Shown here: one piece after another, positions 44,001 through 51,894 of the stretch
Layout: the number at the start of each line of letters is the position of its first letter
Numbering within the stretch: the first letter of the stretch is position 1
Assembly (NCBI GenBank): GCA_944363525.1
Contig: CALVUF010000006.1
Location: forward strand, 60,070 to 124,069
Origin: an uncultured Bacilli bacterium
GTDB lineage: Bacteria > Bacillota_I > Bacilli_A > RFN20 > CAG-826
Reading direction: 5' to 3'
DNA length: 64,000 nt
Translations under genes and position numbers: made by a program
The notes under the pieces: model-generated
What the model was told of the DNA's origin: nothing
Database searches by the model: none
Seen by the model: only the letters and a program-made list of their open reading frames with translations

Positions 44001-44276
44001 AACGCTGACCCCAAGATTGCTCGGCACCCCATAAATCTCCACCAGGGCGGGTTTGCCTAATTCGACATGGAGGTAATCAGCCGAAAGATAAGGGGCGTTT
44101 TCCTCATCTAATCCCTCTTCGTCGACAAAGCCACCGGCCAGATCGTCATTCCGCCAATCGCTGCTTGTGGAGGCTTCAGCCTCGTTCTCGGCCGCCTTCG
44201 AGAGGGAAAGGGTCGGAACCGAAGCTAAACTTAGGCAAATGGCGGCGAAAGGAATGGCCAGATAGAATTTTCTCAT
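41034..44276 (-). CDS. BspA-family leucine-rich repeat surface protein (secreted)
   Basis: A 1080-residue exported protein: signal peptide with a hydrophobic core (residues about 5-27), then many LRR_5 units of about 23 residues (for example IPAYYQDLPVTEIGSWAFQGF and VYIGDDAFRYL) distributed through most of the length. No LPxTG, S-layer or transmembrane anchor is apparent. BspA-like proteins of gut bacteria and protists mediate adhesion to host or other microbes. AAGGAGGT precedes the ATG, which overlaps the stop of the upstream leucine-rich lipoprotein by 4 bp, so the two are co-expressed and may act together. Confidence 0.85.
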   Translation of the reverse strand: MRKFYLAIPFAAICLSLASVPTLSLSKAAENEAEASTSSDWRNDDLAGGFVDEEGLDEENAPYLSADYLHVELGKPALVEIYGVPSNLGVSVERNSAYINVEKVDDYRQIYEISLNYNDYNGQSSQYAHVSGQIEFAFDDVTLSLPFDLELGYYQDGLFDFQLNAEGTGYILTGVNELPENIVKVAIPAYYQDLPVTEIGSWAFQGFSAEAVVVPSTVKTIGVSAFESAELKGIFLTEGLERIGDRAFYQADLEEELSLPRSLVYIGDDAFRYLACPHLYFASDEDSAALRFGTIDFASSAITYSTYRFGIGFYRLEKDFTLSLIAVNSLISGSLFVPRFVRSYPVKRIGDGVNPIYVSAEGSTGYTVFNLVEISEGVEEIAPYAFYGLHDPWKFPSSIKKVGDYAFASNPKKVGNGRGEVLQFTGELAEVGSYAFSHSNYYVGFSQAEPGEGWAIDWDETELDPYSNSYAYGPKIVFGFSHNLNNIIDGISYAVAEKDGEAYAIALSGSYPDKLKATVQDGETAIPVKAIAPYAFVGWTGDELILPEGIETIGYRAFADCDFNFLRLPSTLKSIDDEAFSPNDNPQDLYHDERINIIFVPDSVNEVGDKAFEGKRVYYAGSTKPVGWSAELLTIDFRYSSQYIKQDGYSFLTDGNKDAVLFKGPSEGAIDLTSTFPDYRFSAIGPKAFFDSSITSFDGGDRLAYIYESAFHNCASLLKFVFPSNLIYIGESAFFGSGLTSINFVSDNLWIGDMCFGSSKLKEATLKSPTGGMRIGDSLFYGSALEKATILVLNLALPTHTFCECRQLQSVNLDDSTVSIGERAFFNCQSLTDFALPSSVTYIGQRAFEDTPVDFNDLSGIEYIGDRAFAHALDGSSITIPLSAIAETEAFAYSDVQEVTVTGEGDYLGGAFHDCYNLKKVTLPSTIKHIDGSFDHAKLEEFTCPDSLETIDGAAFRSTNLSSFQAGPSLRTIGDDCFRESSCLDYADLSGVTTLGDRAFLSVKNECLFYLSADLEEVGEEAFNSQSTIYCATIYCAFSEEEADAIFPAGYQEWNVSFHFNASHEQFNEAVANKMASSVI

Positions 44277-46567
44277 TGTTCGTTACCTCCTTCATCGGGA
44301 TTGACCGGTGCGTCGGGGTCATAACCGTAGACGACCTGATAATCATCGTTCCAGCCATCGGCGAACCCCGCCCCGTCTTCACTCCCGAAGTAATAAATCG
44401 TCGGTTCTTCGAGATCCCAATGCGGGACGAAACCATCGGTTTCGATCTGCGAAACGCTCGAAGGCAGATAGATGATCGGGGTCCGGATGTTGTAGAAAGC
44501 GCGATGCTCGATGATCTCAATTGAATCCGGGATGGTTAACGATTCCCCGAAGTCAGTATCCTTAAAGGCATAGGGCAGGATTCGATTGACCGGGATATCC
44601 TCGATCGAGACGGGAATGCTGGTCTTTCCATCGACCATCGCCACCCTTTCTAGAGAGGAATCATCGTTGCCATAGACGGCAAAGACCGCCCCATCGGCAT
44701 CGCTAATTTTTCTGACGAAATGTTCCAAAGCAAACCGCCGGCCCGGAGCCCAGTATTGATCGAATCCCTCGCCGAGCTCCCCTTCTAGGTAAATGCTGAG
44801 GAGGGAGGCGTTGTTAAACCCATATTGGCCGATTGAAGTTAAGCGGGCAGGTAAGATAATCTCGTCTAAGGAAGAGCAATCGATAGCCCGCTCCCCGATC
44901 GACAAGGGGGTCTCATCAGAGGAGGCAGCAAATGTAAAAGACGTGATTTCATCGTTGGAGAAGAAAGCGTAATCATCGACCGTCTTGATCGAACCCGGAA
45001 TAGCAACGGACTTCATCTCCGGACAGGCCACCGCGAAATCCGACCCGATTTTTTCTAAAGGCAACCCGTTGACCGCAGAAGGGAGATTCAATTGTTCCTT
45101 CGCCTCGGTTAAGCCGGCCGCCGTTAAATAGGTACGTTCCCCATCGTTGAACTCACCATAGATAATGCCGTCTTCCTCCATAAAGGAAAGGCAAGCTGGA
45201 TAAAGGGCGAGCCGTCTTGAAGGATAAGCGAGGATCGAAAGCAAATCCGCGGCTGGTTCAGTCTCCTCAAGATAAACCGAGGTGATCTTTTCCCCAAAAG
45301 CGAAATAGCCAAAGTCAGTCATTTGACTATGGACGTAAAGTGGACCCGCTTGTAAAGATCCTTCAAAGCAGCTGACCCCGACCGCGGTTATCTGCTCCGG
45401 GAGTTCGTATAAATGGAAGTTGCCGCATCCGTAGAAAGTGTAATCGCCCAGCGAGGTAATGCCGCCCCACTCGATGGTTTCCAGCGCTTCGCAGCCATAG
45501 AAAGCATCATCCGGTAAGTAGGTGATCCCTTTATGGAAAACAACCGTTTTAATGAAGGTCAAACCCCGGAAGGCGCCGGAAGCAAGGCCAATTACCGGTT
45601 TATTATGGTGAATCGAGGGGATGATGATGTTGACCGAATCGCCTTCATAACCAGTAACCAAATAACCGGATTGATCGGGCGATAGGCGATATTTCAGCCC
45701 TTCGGAGGAAGGATCATCGTCATAGACCCGAACCTGGCATTTCTCGCTGGTGAAGGTCCGGCTTTCCAGCCAAACCTCAGCCGTCCCAACATTCAAAGCC
45801 GTCACTACCCCATCAGAAGAAACGCTAACCACCGATTCATCGGAGGACGCGAATTCATATTCAAGGAACTGCAGTTCATTGCCAGACAAGTTCCTAAACT
45901 CCAGTTTCCATTTCTCCCCCACTTCCAAATCCAACTCAAGTTCGGAAAGAGTGGCATCGCCAAGTGGAATGGTATTGGATAGAACTGCCGTTAAATTCGC
46001 GTAAATCTTAAGCGGTTCATAATAAACCGTTATGGTGTGGGTCCCGCGGGTCAAAGGCAAAAGGCAATAGTAATGGTAAGGATTCGGAATCCCCAGAGGC
46101 GAGAAGGTGAAAGTCGTCGGTTCGCCATCGACCGCGATTTTAATATCGCCCCAATAAGCGTCGTCGGCGAATAAGCTGGAATAAACAGAAATAGCATACG
46201 TGTCGCCGCCATAATTATCGGGCATTAGCCAATAGGAGATGGAGGGATCGTCTTTGTCGAGATTGGCGTATTCTTCGTCATAGCCGGCCACAAGCAATTC
46301 CGGATCCTCCCGCCATTCCAAAACTGGGGTGGAGCTGCTGTCTTCGCTCGAACTACCATCGGAATCACTGGTTTCTTCCGACTCCGATTGGGTTTCATCG
46401 GGAGAGGAGGATTCGGTCTTGGTTTCCGTTGGTTCGGTCTCCGTTGGTTCGGTCTCCGTTGGAGTGGTTTCCAAAGGCGGCTCCGATTCGCTTGAGGAAG
46501 GGCCGGAGGGACCGCAGGCGGATAAAAGCAATAAAGGCAAAATGACGGCAAATGGTTTTCGTTTCAT
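44273..46567 (-). CDS. BspA-family leucine-rich repeat lipoprotein
   Basis: A 764-residue lipoprotein: lipobox LSAC (Cys18), then an acidic Thr/Glu/Ser linker with repeated PTETE units (about 28-65), a jelly-roll-like and Ig-like (Big2-type VVSVSSDGVVTALNVGTAEVWL) region, and LRR_5 repeats from about residue 300. The start at 46567 gives an immediate signal peptide; the frame continues 12 codons upstream without support. First gene of a two-gene operon with the secreted BspA-like protein. Probable membrane-anchored partner in adhesion. Confidence 0.83.
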   Translation of the reverse strand: MKRKPFAVILPLLLLSACGPSGPSSSESEPPLETTPTETEPTETEPTETKTESSSPDETQSESEETSDSDGSSSEDSSSTPVLEWREDPELLVAGYDEEYANLDKDDPSISYWLMPDNYGGDTYAISVYSSLFADDAYWGDIKIAVDGEPTTFTFSPLGIPNPYHYYCLLPLTRGTHTITVYYEPLKIYANLTAVLSNTIPLGDATLSELELDLEVGEKWKLEFRNLSGNELQFLEYEFASSDESVVSVSSDGVVTALNVGTAEVWLESRTFTSEKCQVRVYDDDPSSEGLKYRLSPDQSGYLVTGYEGDSVNIIIPSIHHNKPVIGLASGAFRGLTFIKTVVFHKGITYLPDDAFYGCEALETIEWGGITSLGDYTFYGCGNFHLYELPEQITAVGVSCFEGSLQAGPLYVHSQMTDFGYFAFGEKITSVYLEETEPAADLLSILAYPSRRLALYPACLSFMEEDGIIYGEFNDGERTYLTAAGLTEAKEQLNLPSAVNGLPLEKIGSDFAVACPEMKSVAIPGSIKTVDDYAFFSNDEITSFTFAASSDETPLSIGERAIDCSSLDEIILPARLTSIGQYGFNNASLLSIYLEGELGEGFDQYWAPGRRFALEHFVRKISDADGAVFAVYGNDDSSLERVAMVDGKTSIPVSIEDIPVNRILPYAFKDTDFGESLTIPDSIEIIEHRAFYNIRTPIIYLPSSVSQIETDGFVPHWDLEEPTIYYFGSEDGAGFADGWNDDYQVVYGYDPDAPVNPDEGGNEQ

Positions 46568-46848
46568 GCGTATGACCCTGACACGACTATAAAGATAGAC
46601 CATACTCGAGCGAATCGCAATGGGTTCGATAGGCCGTCAAGATGGAGATATTGTTTTCGGGTCCGCAGTCATTTATTCTGAACGCAAAACCATTAGTCAA
46701 TTGAATGCCAAAATACCGATTATTTCGGATATATTAATGCCTGTAAAAAAGAAAAACCCGAAATAAATCCGATGGGGAGGGGACTTCTGATTTCGTCCAA
46801 GGGGACATGTAAATTTCGGGGTTATTCGTCTGTTCCGTCGATCGATGG
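46568..46848 (-). promoter_or_regulatory. Intergenic region with terminator of the DUF362 gene
   Basis: The left side pairs CCCCGAAAT (near 46815-46825, minus reading) with ATTTCGGG (46757-46766) over a long interior, followed on the minus strand by TTTTTCTTTTTT (46745-46757): a terminator-like end for the leftward DUF362 transcript. The right side should hold the promoter of the leucine-rich operon, but I cannot assign boxes with confidence. No reading frame is supported. Confidence 0.4.
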
Positions 46849-47742
46849 TTATTTTAATTCGATCAACTCGTACTCGCGGGAACCGATGCCAAGTTCGGCG
46901 GCCGCCTCAATGGTATGGATCCCGTTCCGCGAATTGACCCGTTCCATGAAATGTTCCTTCCCTGGATCATCGCTGTTCTTCACCAAATCGATGCAAGCCT
47001 GATCGATGGCGACTGGGTCTAGGGAGGAGAGGATGCCAATATCCCTCATGCAGGGATCCTCGGCGATTTGGCAGCAATCGCAATCGACCGAGAGGTTCTT
47101 CATGACGTTGATATAAGCGATCTTGCCGTTGAAGTGGTTCACGACCGAGGAAGCGGCGTCAGCCATCGCCTCGGGGAAGGCGTTTTTATCGGCATGCTTA
47201 TTCCAGCATTCATAACGGTCATCGCTCGCCCCGCCGGAATGCATGAGGGCTTTCCCGGCCCGGGAGGCGCAGCCGATGGAAAGTTGCTTTAAAGCTCCGC
47301 CATACCCGCCCATCGGATGGCCTTTGAAATGAGCGAGAACCAGCATCGAATCGTAGTTCAGCAAGTCCTTCCCGACGAGGTTCTGTTTTAGGATCTTGCC
47401 ATTAGGAATGGGCAAAACCACATCCGGGCCTTCGGCATCCATCAAATCGACTTTAAAGAGTTTGGTCCAGCCATGCTCCTCCAATAGCTTAAGGTGAGAC
47501 GGAGTATTGTCCCTGACGCCGCCGGAAGCATCGCCATAGGCGGTGTTGCACTCGACGATGGTTCCTTTCACTTCCTCGACCATCTTCTTCCAGAATTCGG
47601 GATGGAGGAAGTTTTGATTCCCCTTCTCCCCCGAATGGACCTTGACCGCGACTTGGCCCGGGAGTTCGATTCCTAAGGCACGATAGAGCTTGACGACGTT
47701 TTCTGGACTGATCTCCCGGATGAAATAGACTTCGGATTTCAT
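46849..47742 (-). CDS. DUF362 domain protein
   Basis: A 297-residue cytoplasmic protein starting KSEVYFIREISPENVVKLYRALGI, with VAVKVHSGEKGNQNFLHPEF, HFKGHPMGGYGGALKQLSIGCASRAGKA and a small cysteine group NLSVDCDCCQ. This is the DUF362 family. Many relatives carry an additional C-terminal 4Fe-4S ferredoxin domain that is absent here. Function unknown; sometimes annotated as Fe-S-associated. GGAGGG precedes the ATG. A TATCGGTA octamer like that at the rex promoter lies upstream at 47801-47808. Confidence 0.82.
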   Translation of the reverse strand: MKSEVYFIREISPENVVKLYRALGIELPGQVAVKVHSGEKGNQNFLHPEFWKKMVEEVKGTIVECNTAYGDASGGVRDNTPSHLKLLEEHGWTKLFKVDLMDAEGPDVVLPIPNGKILKQNLVGKDLLNYDSMLVLAHFKGHPMGGYGGALKQLSIGCASRAGKALMHSGGASDDRYECWNKHADKNAFPEAMADAASSVVNHFNGKIAYINVMKNLSVDCDCCQIAEDPCMRDIGILSSLDPVAIDQACIDLVKNSDDPGKEHFMERVNSRNGIHTIEAAAELGIGSREYELIELK

Positions 47743-47833
47743 AGCTTGCCCTCCAAGGCGATTCTTAAACGATTTTCTTCTTTCTCTACTTCGTCTTATC
47801 TATCGGTATTGATAACGAAAGGGAATAAGGGAC

Positions 47834-48445
47834 TTACTTCTTGTCGTAAACCCCAAGGCGATCTTTCTCGCTTAATGGTCGAATTACCTTGCAAGGGACC
47901 CCGCCGGCTAAGACGCCGGAAGGAATGTCTTTGGTCACCACCGCCCCGGCGGCGATGACTGAGTTATCGCCGATAGTCACGCCACCGCAGACGGTGACGT
48001 CGCTCGCGATCCAGACGTTGCTCCCGATTTTGATCGGCTTGGCGTATTCAAGGTCATGGATGCCGTCCTCAAACTGCCTTTGGTTCCGTTCTTCGGCCAA
48101 TAAGGGATGGACCGGGGTAACGATGTGGACGTTGACCCCGCACATGACGTCATCCCCGATTTCGATCGGGCAGCAATCGAGCAGGACCGCCCCATAGTTC
48201 ATGTAGAAGTTCTTTCCGGTTTTGACGTGGACCCCGTAATCGACATGAACGCCCGGGGCCAAATAGGAGTTCTCCCCCAGCCCAGGCAAAAGGTCGCGGA
48301 GCCGTTTCATATACAGTTCGCCGTCCATCGGATCGGTTTGGCTTAGCAGAAACGCTTTATGTTTGGCCGCCATCGATAAAGCGGCCAATTCGGGATCGCT
48401 CGGGTTATAGATCTGCCCGGCGAGCATCTTTTCTCTTTCGGTCAT
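47834..48445 (-). CDS. Sugar O-acetyltransferase (LacA/Maa family)
   Basis: A 203-residue left-handed beta-helix acetyltransferase. The N-terminus MTEREKMLAGQIYNPSDPELAAL and the hexapeptide repeats (IGDDVMCGVNVHIVTPVHP, IGSNVWIASDVTVCGGVTIGDNSVIAAGAVV) match maltose/galactoside O-acetyltransferases; the catalytic His is in TPVHP. It transfers acetyl from acetyl-CoA to a sugar hydroxyl, thought to help detoxify non-metabolised sugars. GAGGTAA lies upstream. Same strand as the DUF362 gene, 91 bp before it. Confidence 0.9.
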   Translation of the reverse strand: MTEREKMLAGQIYNPSDPELAALSMAAKHKAFLLSQTDPMDGELYMKRLRDLLPGLGENSYLAPGVHVDYGVHVKTGKNFYMNYGAVLLDCCPIEIGDDVMCGVNVHIVTPVHPLLAEERNQRQFEDGIHDLEYAKPIKIGSNVWIASDVTVCGGVTIGDNSVIAAGAVVTKDIPSGVLAGGVPCKVIRPLSEKDRLGVYDKK

Positions 48446-48552
48446 AAGTTACCTCGTGTGGCATATCCTAGCATAACCTAAGGCTAAAACTTGGTCATAC
48501 ATTTTTGCGTATGTAAGTTGAAAAGCGCCTAATAATGCAGTAAGATACAACC

Positions 48553-49404
48553 ATGTTAGGAAACTATTCTTTCAAAGACGACGTCGAAAAATGCTGCGAT
48601 ATCCTTGATATCAGCAAAAAAGAATTCGCCAATAAGGCCGGCGCAAAATTTCGGACCCTGCAAGAAGCATTGGATGGAACGCCGAACAGTGAAATACTGG
48701 AAAAAACATATAACGCTTTTTACAAACTGGGCATACGTCTCAACGTTGCAAAAACTGAGGTCTATCAAGAAAATCTTTCCCCAAGCCAAATCCTTCTTTT
48801 TCACGGATCAAGAAACGGAATCGATGATATCAATCCCGACGGGGCACGCGACAACTGTGATTTCGGCCGAGGCTTTTATTGCTCAGAGAAGTTATCCTCA
48901 GCCCTAAATTTCGTTGAGACGGAATCATCGCCTTCTGTCTATGTCTTCATTGGCAGCCTAGTTAGACTTAAGACGATCAATATCCCCGCCTCTATTGAAT
49001 GGCTATTAACCGTCTGCTACCACCGAAGGCAACTCAACAGATACCAAAACCATCCAAAACTAAAGGAAACCCTAGCACGCCTCGAAGGTGTGGATGTAAT
49101 CATTGCCCCCATCGCAGATAACCGGATGTATCAAATCATGCGGCGTTTTGCAGACGGGCAGATAACCGATAAGGAGGCAATTCACGCCCTCTCGGCCAGT
49201 CGTTTGGGCAATCAATACGTCTTCAAAACCAGTGCCGCGATCAATTCCCTCCATTATCAAGAACGGCTTTACGTATGTGAGGAGGAAAGACTTACCTCTC
49301 TCCGCGAAAGCGAGGAACGATCCAAGGAAATCGAGACAAAACTAAAATGGGCCCAACGGAATTTCCGAGGTACTGGACTCTACATCGATCAGGTGCTCTC
49401 ATGA
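48553..49404 (+). CDS. HTH-DUF3990 fusion, putative ADP-ribosyltransferase toxin
   Basis: A 283-residue protein. Residues about 8-65 look like an XRE-type helix-turn-helix (CDILDISKKEFANKAGAKFRTLQEALDG). The next ~150 residues are DUF3990, an ADP-ribosyltransferase-fold family: FHGSRNGI (84-90) and DFGRGFYCSE (103-112) are the H-box and NAD-binding aromatic segments. A basic, coiled C-terminal tail ends the protein. No Shine-Dalgarno is present; a TAAGAT box (48541-48546) ends six bases before the ATG. The stop overlaps the partner's start (ATGA). Best read as the NAD-dependent effector of a toxin-antitoxin-like pair. Confidence 0.72.
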   Translation: MLGNYSFKDDVEKCCDILDISKKEFANKAGAKFRTLQEALDGTPNSEILEKTYNAFYKLGIRLNVAKTEVYQENLSPSQILLFHGSRNGIDDINPDGARDNCDFGRGFYCSEKLSSALNFVETESSPSVYVFIGSLVRLKTINIPASIEWLLTVCYHRRQLNRYQNHPKLKETLARLEGVDVIIAPIADNRMYQIMRRFADGQITDKEAIHALSASRLGNQYVFKTSAAINSLHYQERLYVCEEERLTSLRESEERSKEIETKLKWAQRNFRGTGLYIDQVLS

Positions 49405-49877
49405 AAGAATTCGATAGTTGCGGGCTAGATATCGCCGTCCACCAAGCTGAGGTGTTCTTTACCTCGGTGACGAGACTAACTTGCTCCAGTCCAATTTTCC
49501 TGCGCCGATTCTTCAAAAGCCATTACGCCGAAATACTCGATTTAGGCAAGGTCTACCTCCTGCCATTAGAGGTCGACGACGCCTTCGCCCAGATTGAAAA
49601 GGAATTTGGAAAGACCGCTTACGGAACGACGAAGTACCCGGCCGAGGCGATGTATTGGCTAGGCTATATGACCCGTTACATCGCTTACACACGGGAAGTG
49701 AGTTCCCGTTTCGTCTATAAGCATTTCCCGCCGAAGATCCTCATCGACCATTATTCCGGATGGCATACCCAAGGAGAAGAATGGGTCATCGAGGCTCTGC
49801 TCACGCTAGTCGAGTTAAAAGAAGAGGACTTCGATCCGAACGTCCGATTGAAGAAACTTCTTCGAAAAGATAAGTAG
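49401..49877 (+). CDS. Partner of the DUF3990 protein (DUF3791-like C-terminal region)
   Basis: A 158-residue protein translated from an ATG overlapping the DUF3990 stop; an upstream extension to 49347 would lie inside that gene. The N-terminal half has SCGLDIAVHQ and TRLTCSSPIFLRRFFKSHYAEILDL. The C-terminal half (about 90-145: YWLGYMTRYIAYTREVSS...FVYKHF...HYSGWHTQ) has the spacing of small proteins often found next to DUF3990 genes (DUF3791-like). Coupled translation fits an antitoxin or a co-effector. No signal peptide or membrane segment. It ends 1 bp before the convergent ABC gene. Confidence 0.6.
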   Translation: MKEFDSCGLDIAVHQAEVFFTSVTRLTCSSPIFLRRFFKSHYAEILDLGKVYLLPLEVDDAFAQIEKEFGKTAYGTTKYPAEAMYWLGYMTRYIAYTREVSSRFVYKHFPPKILIDHYSGWHTQGEEWVIEALLTLVELKEEDFDPNVRLKKLLRKDK

Positions 49878-49878
49878 C

Positions 49879-51894
49879 TTATCTCTTCTTCCGCAAGGCG
49901 ATTAAGCCGCCGAGCAAGGACGGAAGCAAATAGACTACGCTAAGCAGCAGTAACCACGAGGGACGATAGAACCAAAGGAAGGAAACATTGCCATAAGCCG
50001 ACCCATAAACGGCCCCATAACCCTCCGGATAATCGCAAAGGAATTGGCCATAGTTGATCAAGGGCCAAACCAAGCCGAAATAGAGGATAATCGAAACGAG
50101 CAGTCCAACCAACAAAGGCGAAACATAAGCCGTTAAAGAAAGCCGGTTGGCCTTTCGCTCTTCGATCCCATTCCGCCGATAAGTCAGCGAAAGCGAGCGT
50201 AGATTCCGGGCGTCGTTTTTGATTGAGAAAAGGAAGACGAGGAAATAGAAGCCAGCCAAAATCGGGGTCAAGAAATTGAAGATAAGCCGGGGTTCGGTCA
50301 AAGCCGACTCATTGAAGTCGATGATGCCGATCGGGCGGAAGATCGATAAATCTAAGGAGGACAAATATTCCTTGCCGTTGCCTAAAAGGAGAAAGCCTTT
50401 CCCCTCGATCGGGGAACGCATATAGGCCCCGGTGAAGGAAAGATAGGCATAGGCCCCGAAGCTCATGACATTATCCTTCCCATACTCTGCCGGAACGAAA
50501 CGGTTGGAGGCGGTCCGAATGGAGAGGCCTTCCGTGCTTCGGCTAATCAAGGAATAAGAAGAATCGGTAGTATAGGCGAAGGTCGAAGGGCCGGCGGTCA
50601 AGCCGTAATCGACCCCGAAGGTCACAAGCTGAAGCGGAGGGCCGCTGATGATGGCTGGGCCGTCGGCATAGTAATCCTGGTAATGGAAATCGCCATTGAG
50701 GAAGGAGGCGGCGACATAAGGCAATTCGCTTTTGGGGCAGAGGAACAAGGCCTGATCGCCCCCCTCCCAAATGAATGAGAAATAATCATAATCCTTTAAC
50801 CGGGCCAAAACCGGGGATTCAGGAGTCAGCATCGCGAATTGGCCCGCAATAACCTCGTCGTTTTTCGAATACGAGTAATCGGGGTGAATATGGAATCTTT
50901 GCGAGTTTTCCTGTTGGAAGACCGCAAAAGGAGCCTCATCGAGGGCCAATAACCCAGCGCTGAGATCGGAAAGATAATCGTTCTCGGCGTCATAGGACAT
51001 GAAGGGAAGATAGACGAGGTCCGCCGCATCGTAGGCAGCCATGAAATCCTCAAACTCGATCTCGTCCTGATTCCCGTCGAACAGGGCCATCGGGAAGGGC
51101 GAGGCATTTAAGCCGATGCGGTTGGCTTGGTCTTCATTGGGCGGGATGAAGCCCAAACAGGTGACCAAAGAAAGGAGGGAGAGCAAGAACATCACGGCTT
51201 CAAGCGCCGTCAAGGCCCGGGCCTCGAATAGGAGATGGCGAAGGCTATCCCACAAGCTGACTTTCGCTTTGACCCCCTCGACTTCAGGCTCAATCGGGGA
51301 ACCGGCGGCCGGGGCTTCGGCTTTCCCGTTCGCGATGGCGACTTTATGGTCATAGGGCAACGGAGTATCGGAATCGTGATTGACCACAAGGTAATTCCGT
51401 TGGCCTTTTGTCTCGGTCAGATAGGCCGCCAAGGCATCTTTGGACGAACGATCCAATGAAGAAAAGGGCTCATCGAGGATATAGAGGTCGGCCGGTTCGG
51501 CCAAGGCGACGAGCAATTCCAATTTCTTCCGCTCGCCCCCGCTTAGCCGATAAATCCGGGTATTGAAGAGCTTAACGGCATCGAAATCCTCGGCCAGCCT
51601 TTGCAAGCGTTCAGGCAATTGGGACAGCGATGCGAACTTACGGAGGTTCGTCTGGAAGTCCCGGTCATAAAGAAGGCTCGGGTCGGGGCCGGCGTAGGCA
51701 AAGCTTAGTCCGTCTGGCGCCACCACTTCCCCTTTATCCGGCTTTAGGTCCCCCAGTATCATCTTGATGATCGAGCTCTTGCCTGAGCCCGATTCCCCAT
51801 CGAGCCAATTAAGCCCTTTATAGAACCCGCAGGAAAAGCCATCGAGGACCTTTCGATTGGCAAAAGAGAGGGAAACTTCTCGTAATTCGATCAT
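49879..51894 (-). CDS. ABC transporter with fused ATPase and FtsX-like membrane region (second subunit)
   Basis: A 671-residue fusion. The N-terminal ~200 residues are an ABC ATPase (Walker A GESGSGKSS about 33-41; signature RLSGGERKK near 117; Walker B DLYILDEPFSSLD). A first membrane helix follows at about 230-255, then a ~280-residue non-cytoplasmic domain rich in Tyr/Asp/Phe, and three more helices (about 540-670). This is the MacB-like order of four helices. It overlaps the companion gene by 4 bp, so the two probably assemble as a heterodimer. Cargo unknown; an antimicrobial peptide or lipoprotein exporter is conceivable. Confidence 0.78.
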   Translation of the reverse strand: MIELREVSLSFANRKVLDGFSCGFYKGLNWLDGESGSGKSSIIKMILGDLKPDKGEVVAPDGLSFAYAGPDPSLLYDRDFQTNLRKFASLSQLPERLQRLAEDFDAVKLFNTRIYRLSGGERKKLELLVALAEPADLYILDEPFSSLDRSSKDALAAYLTETKGQRNYLVVNHDSDTPLPYDHKVAIANGKAEAPAAGSPIEPEVEGVKAKVSLWDSLRHLLFEARALTALEAVMFLLSLLSLVTCLGFIPPNEDQANRIGLNASPFPMALFDGNQDEIEFEDFMAAYDAADLVYLPFMSYDAENDYLSDLSAGLLALDEAPFAVFQQENSQRFHIHPDYSYSKNDEVIAGQFAMLTPESPVLARLKDYDYFSFIWEGGDQALFLCPKSELPYVAASFLNGDFHYQDYYADGPAIISGPPLQLVTFGVDYGLTAGPSTFAYTTDSSYSLISRSTEGLSIRTASNRFVPAEYGKDNVMSFGAYAYLSFTGAYMRSPIEGKGFLLLGNGKEYLSSLDLSIFRPIGIIDFNESALTEPRLIFNFLTPILAGFYFLVFLFSIKNDARNLRSLSLTYRRNGIEERKANRLSLTAYVSPLLVGLLVSIILYFGLVWPLINYGQFLCDYPEGYGAVYGSAYGNVSFLWFYRPSWLLLLSVVYLLPSLLGGLIALRKKR

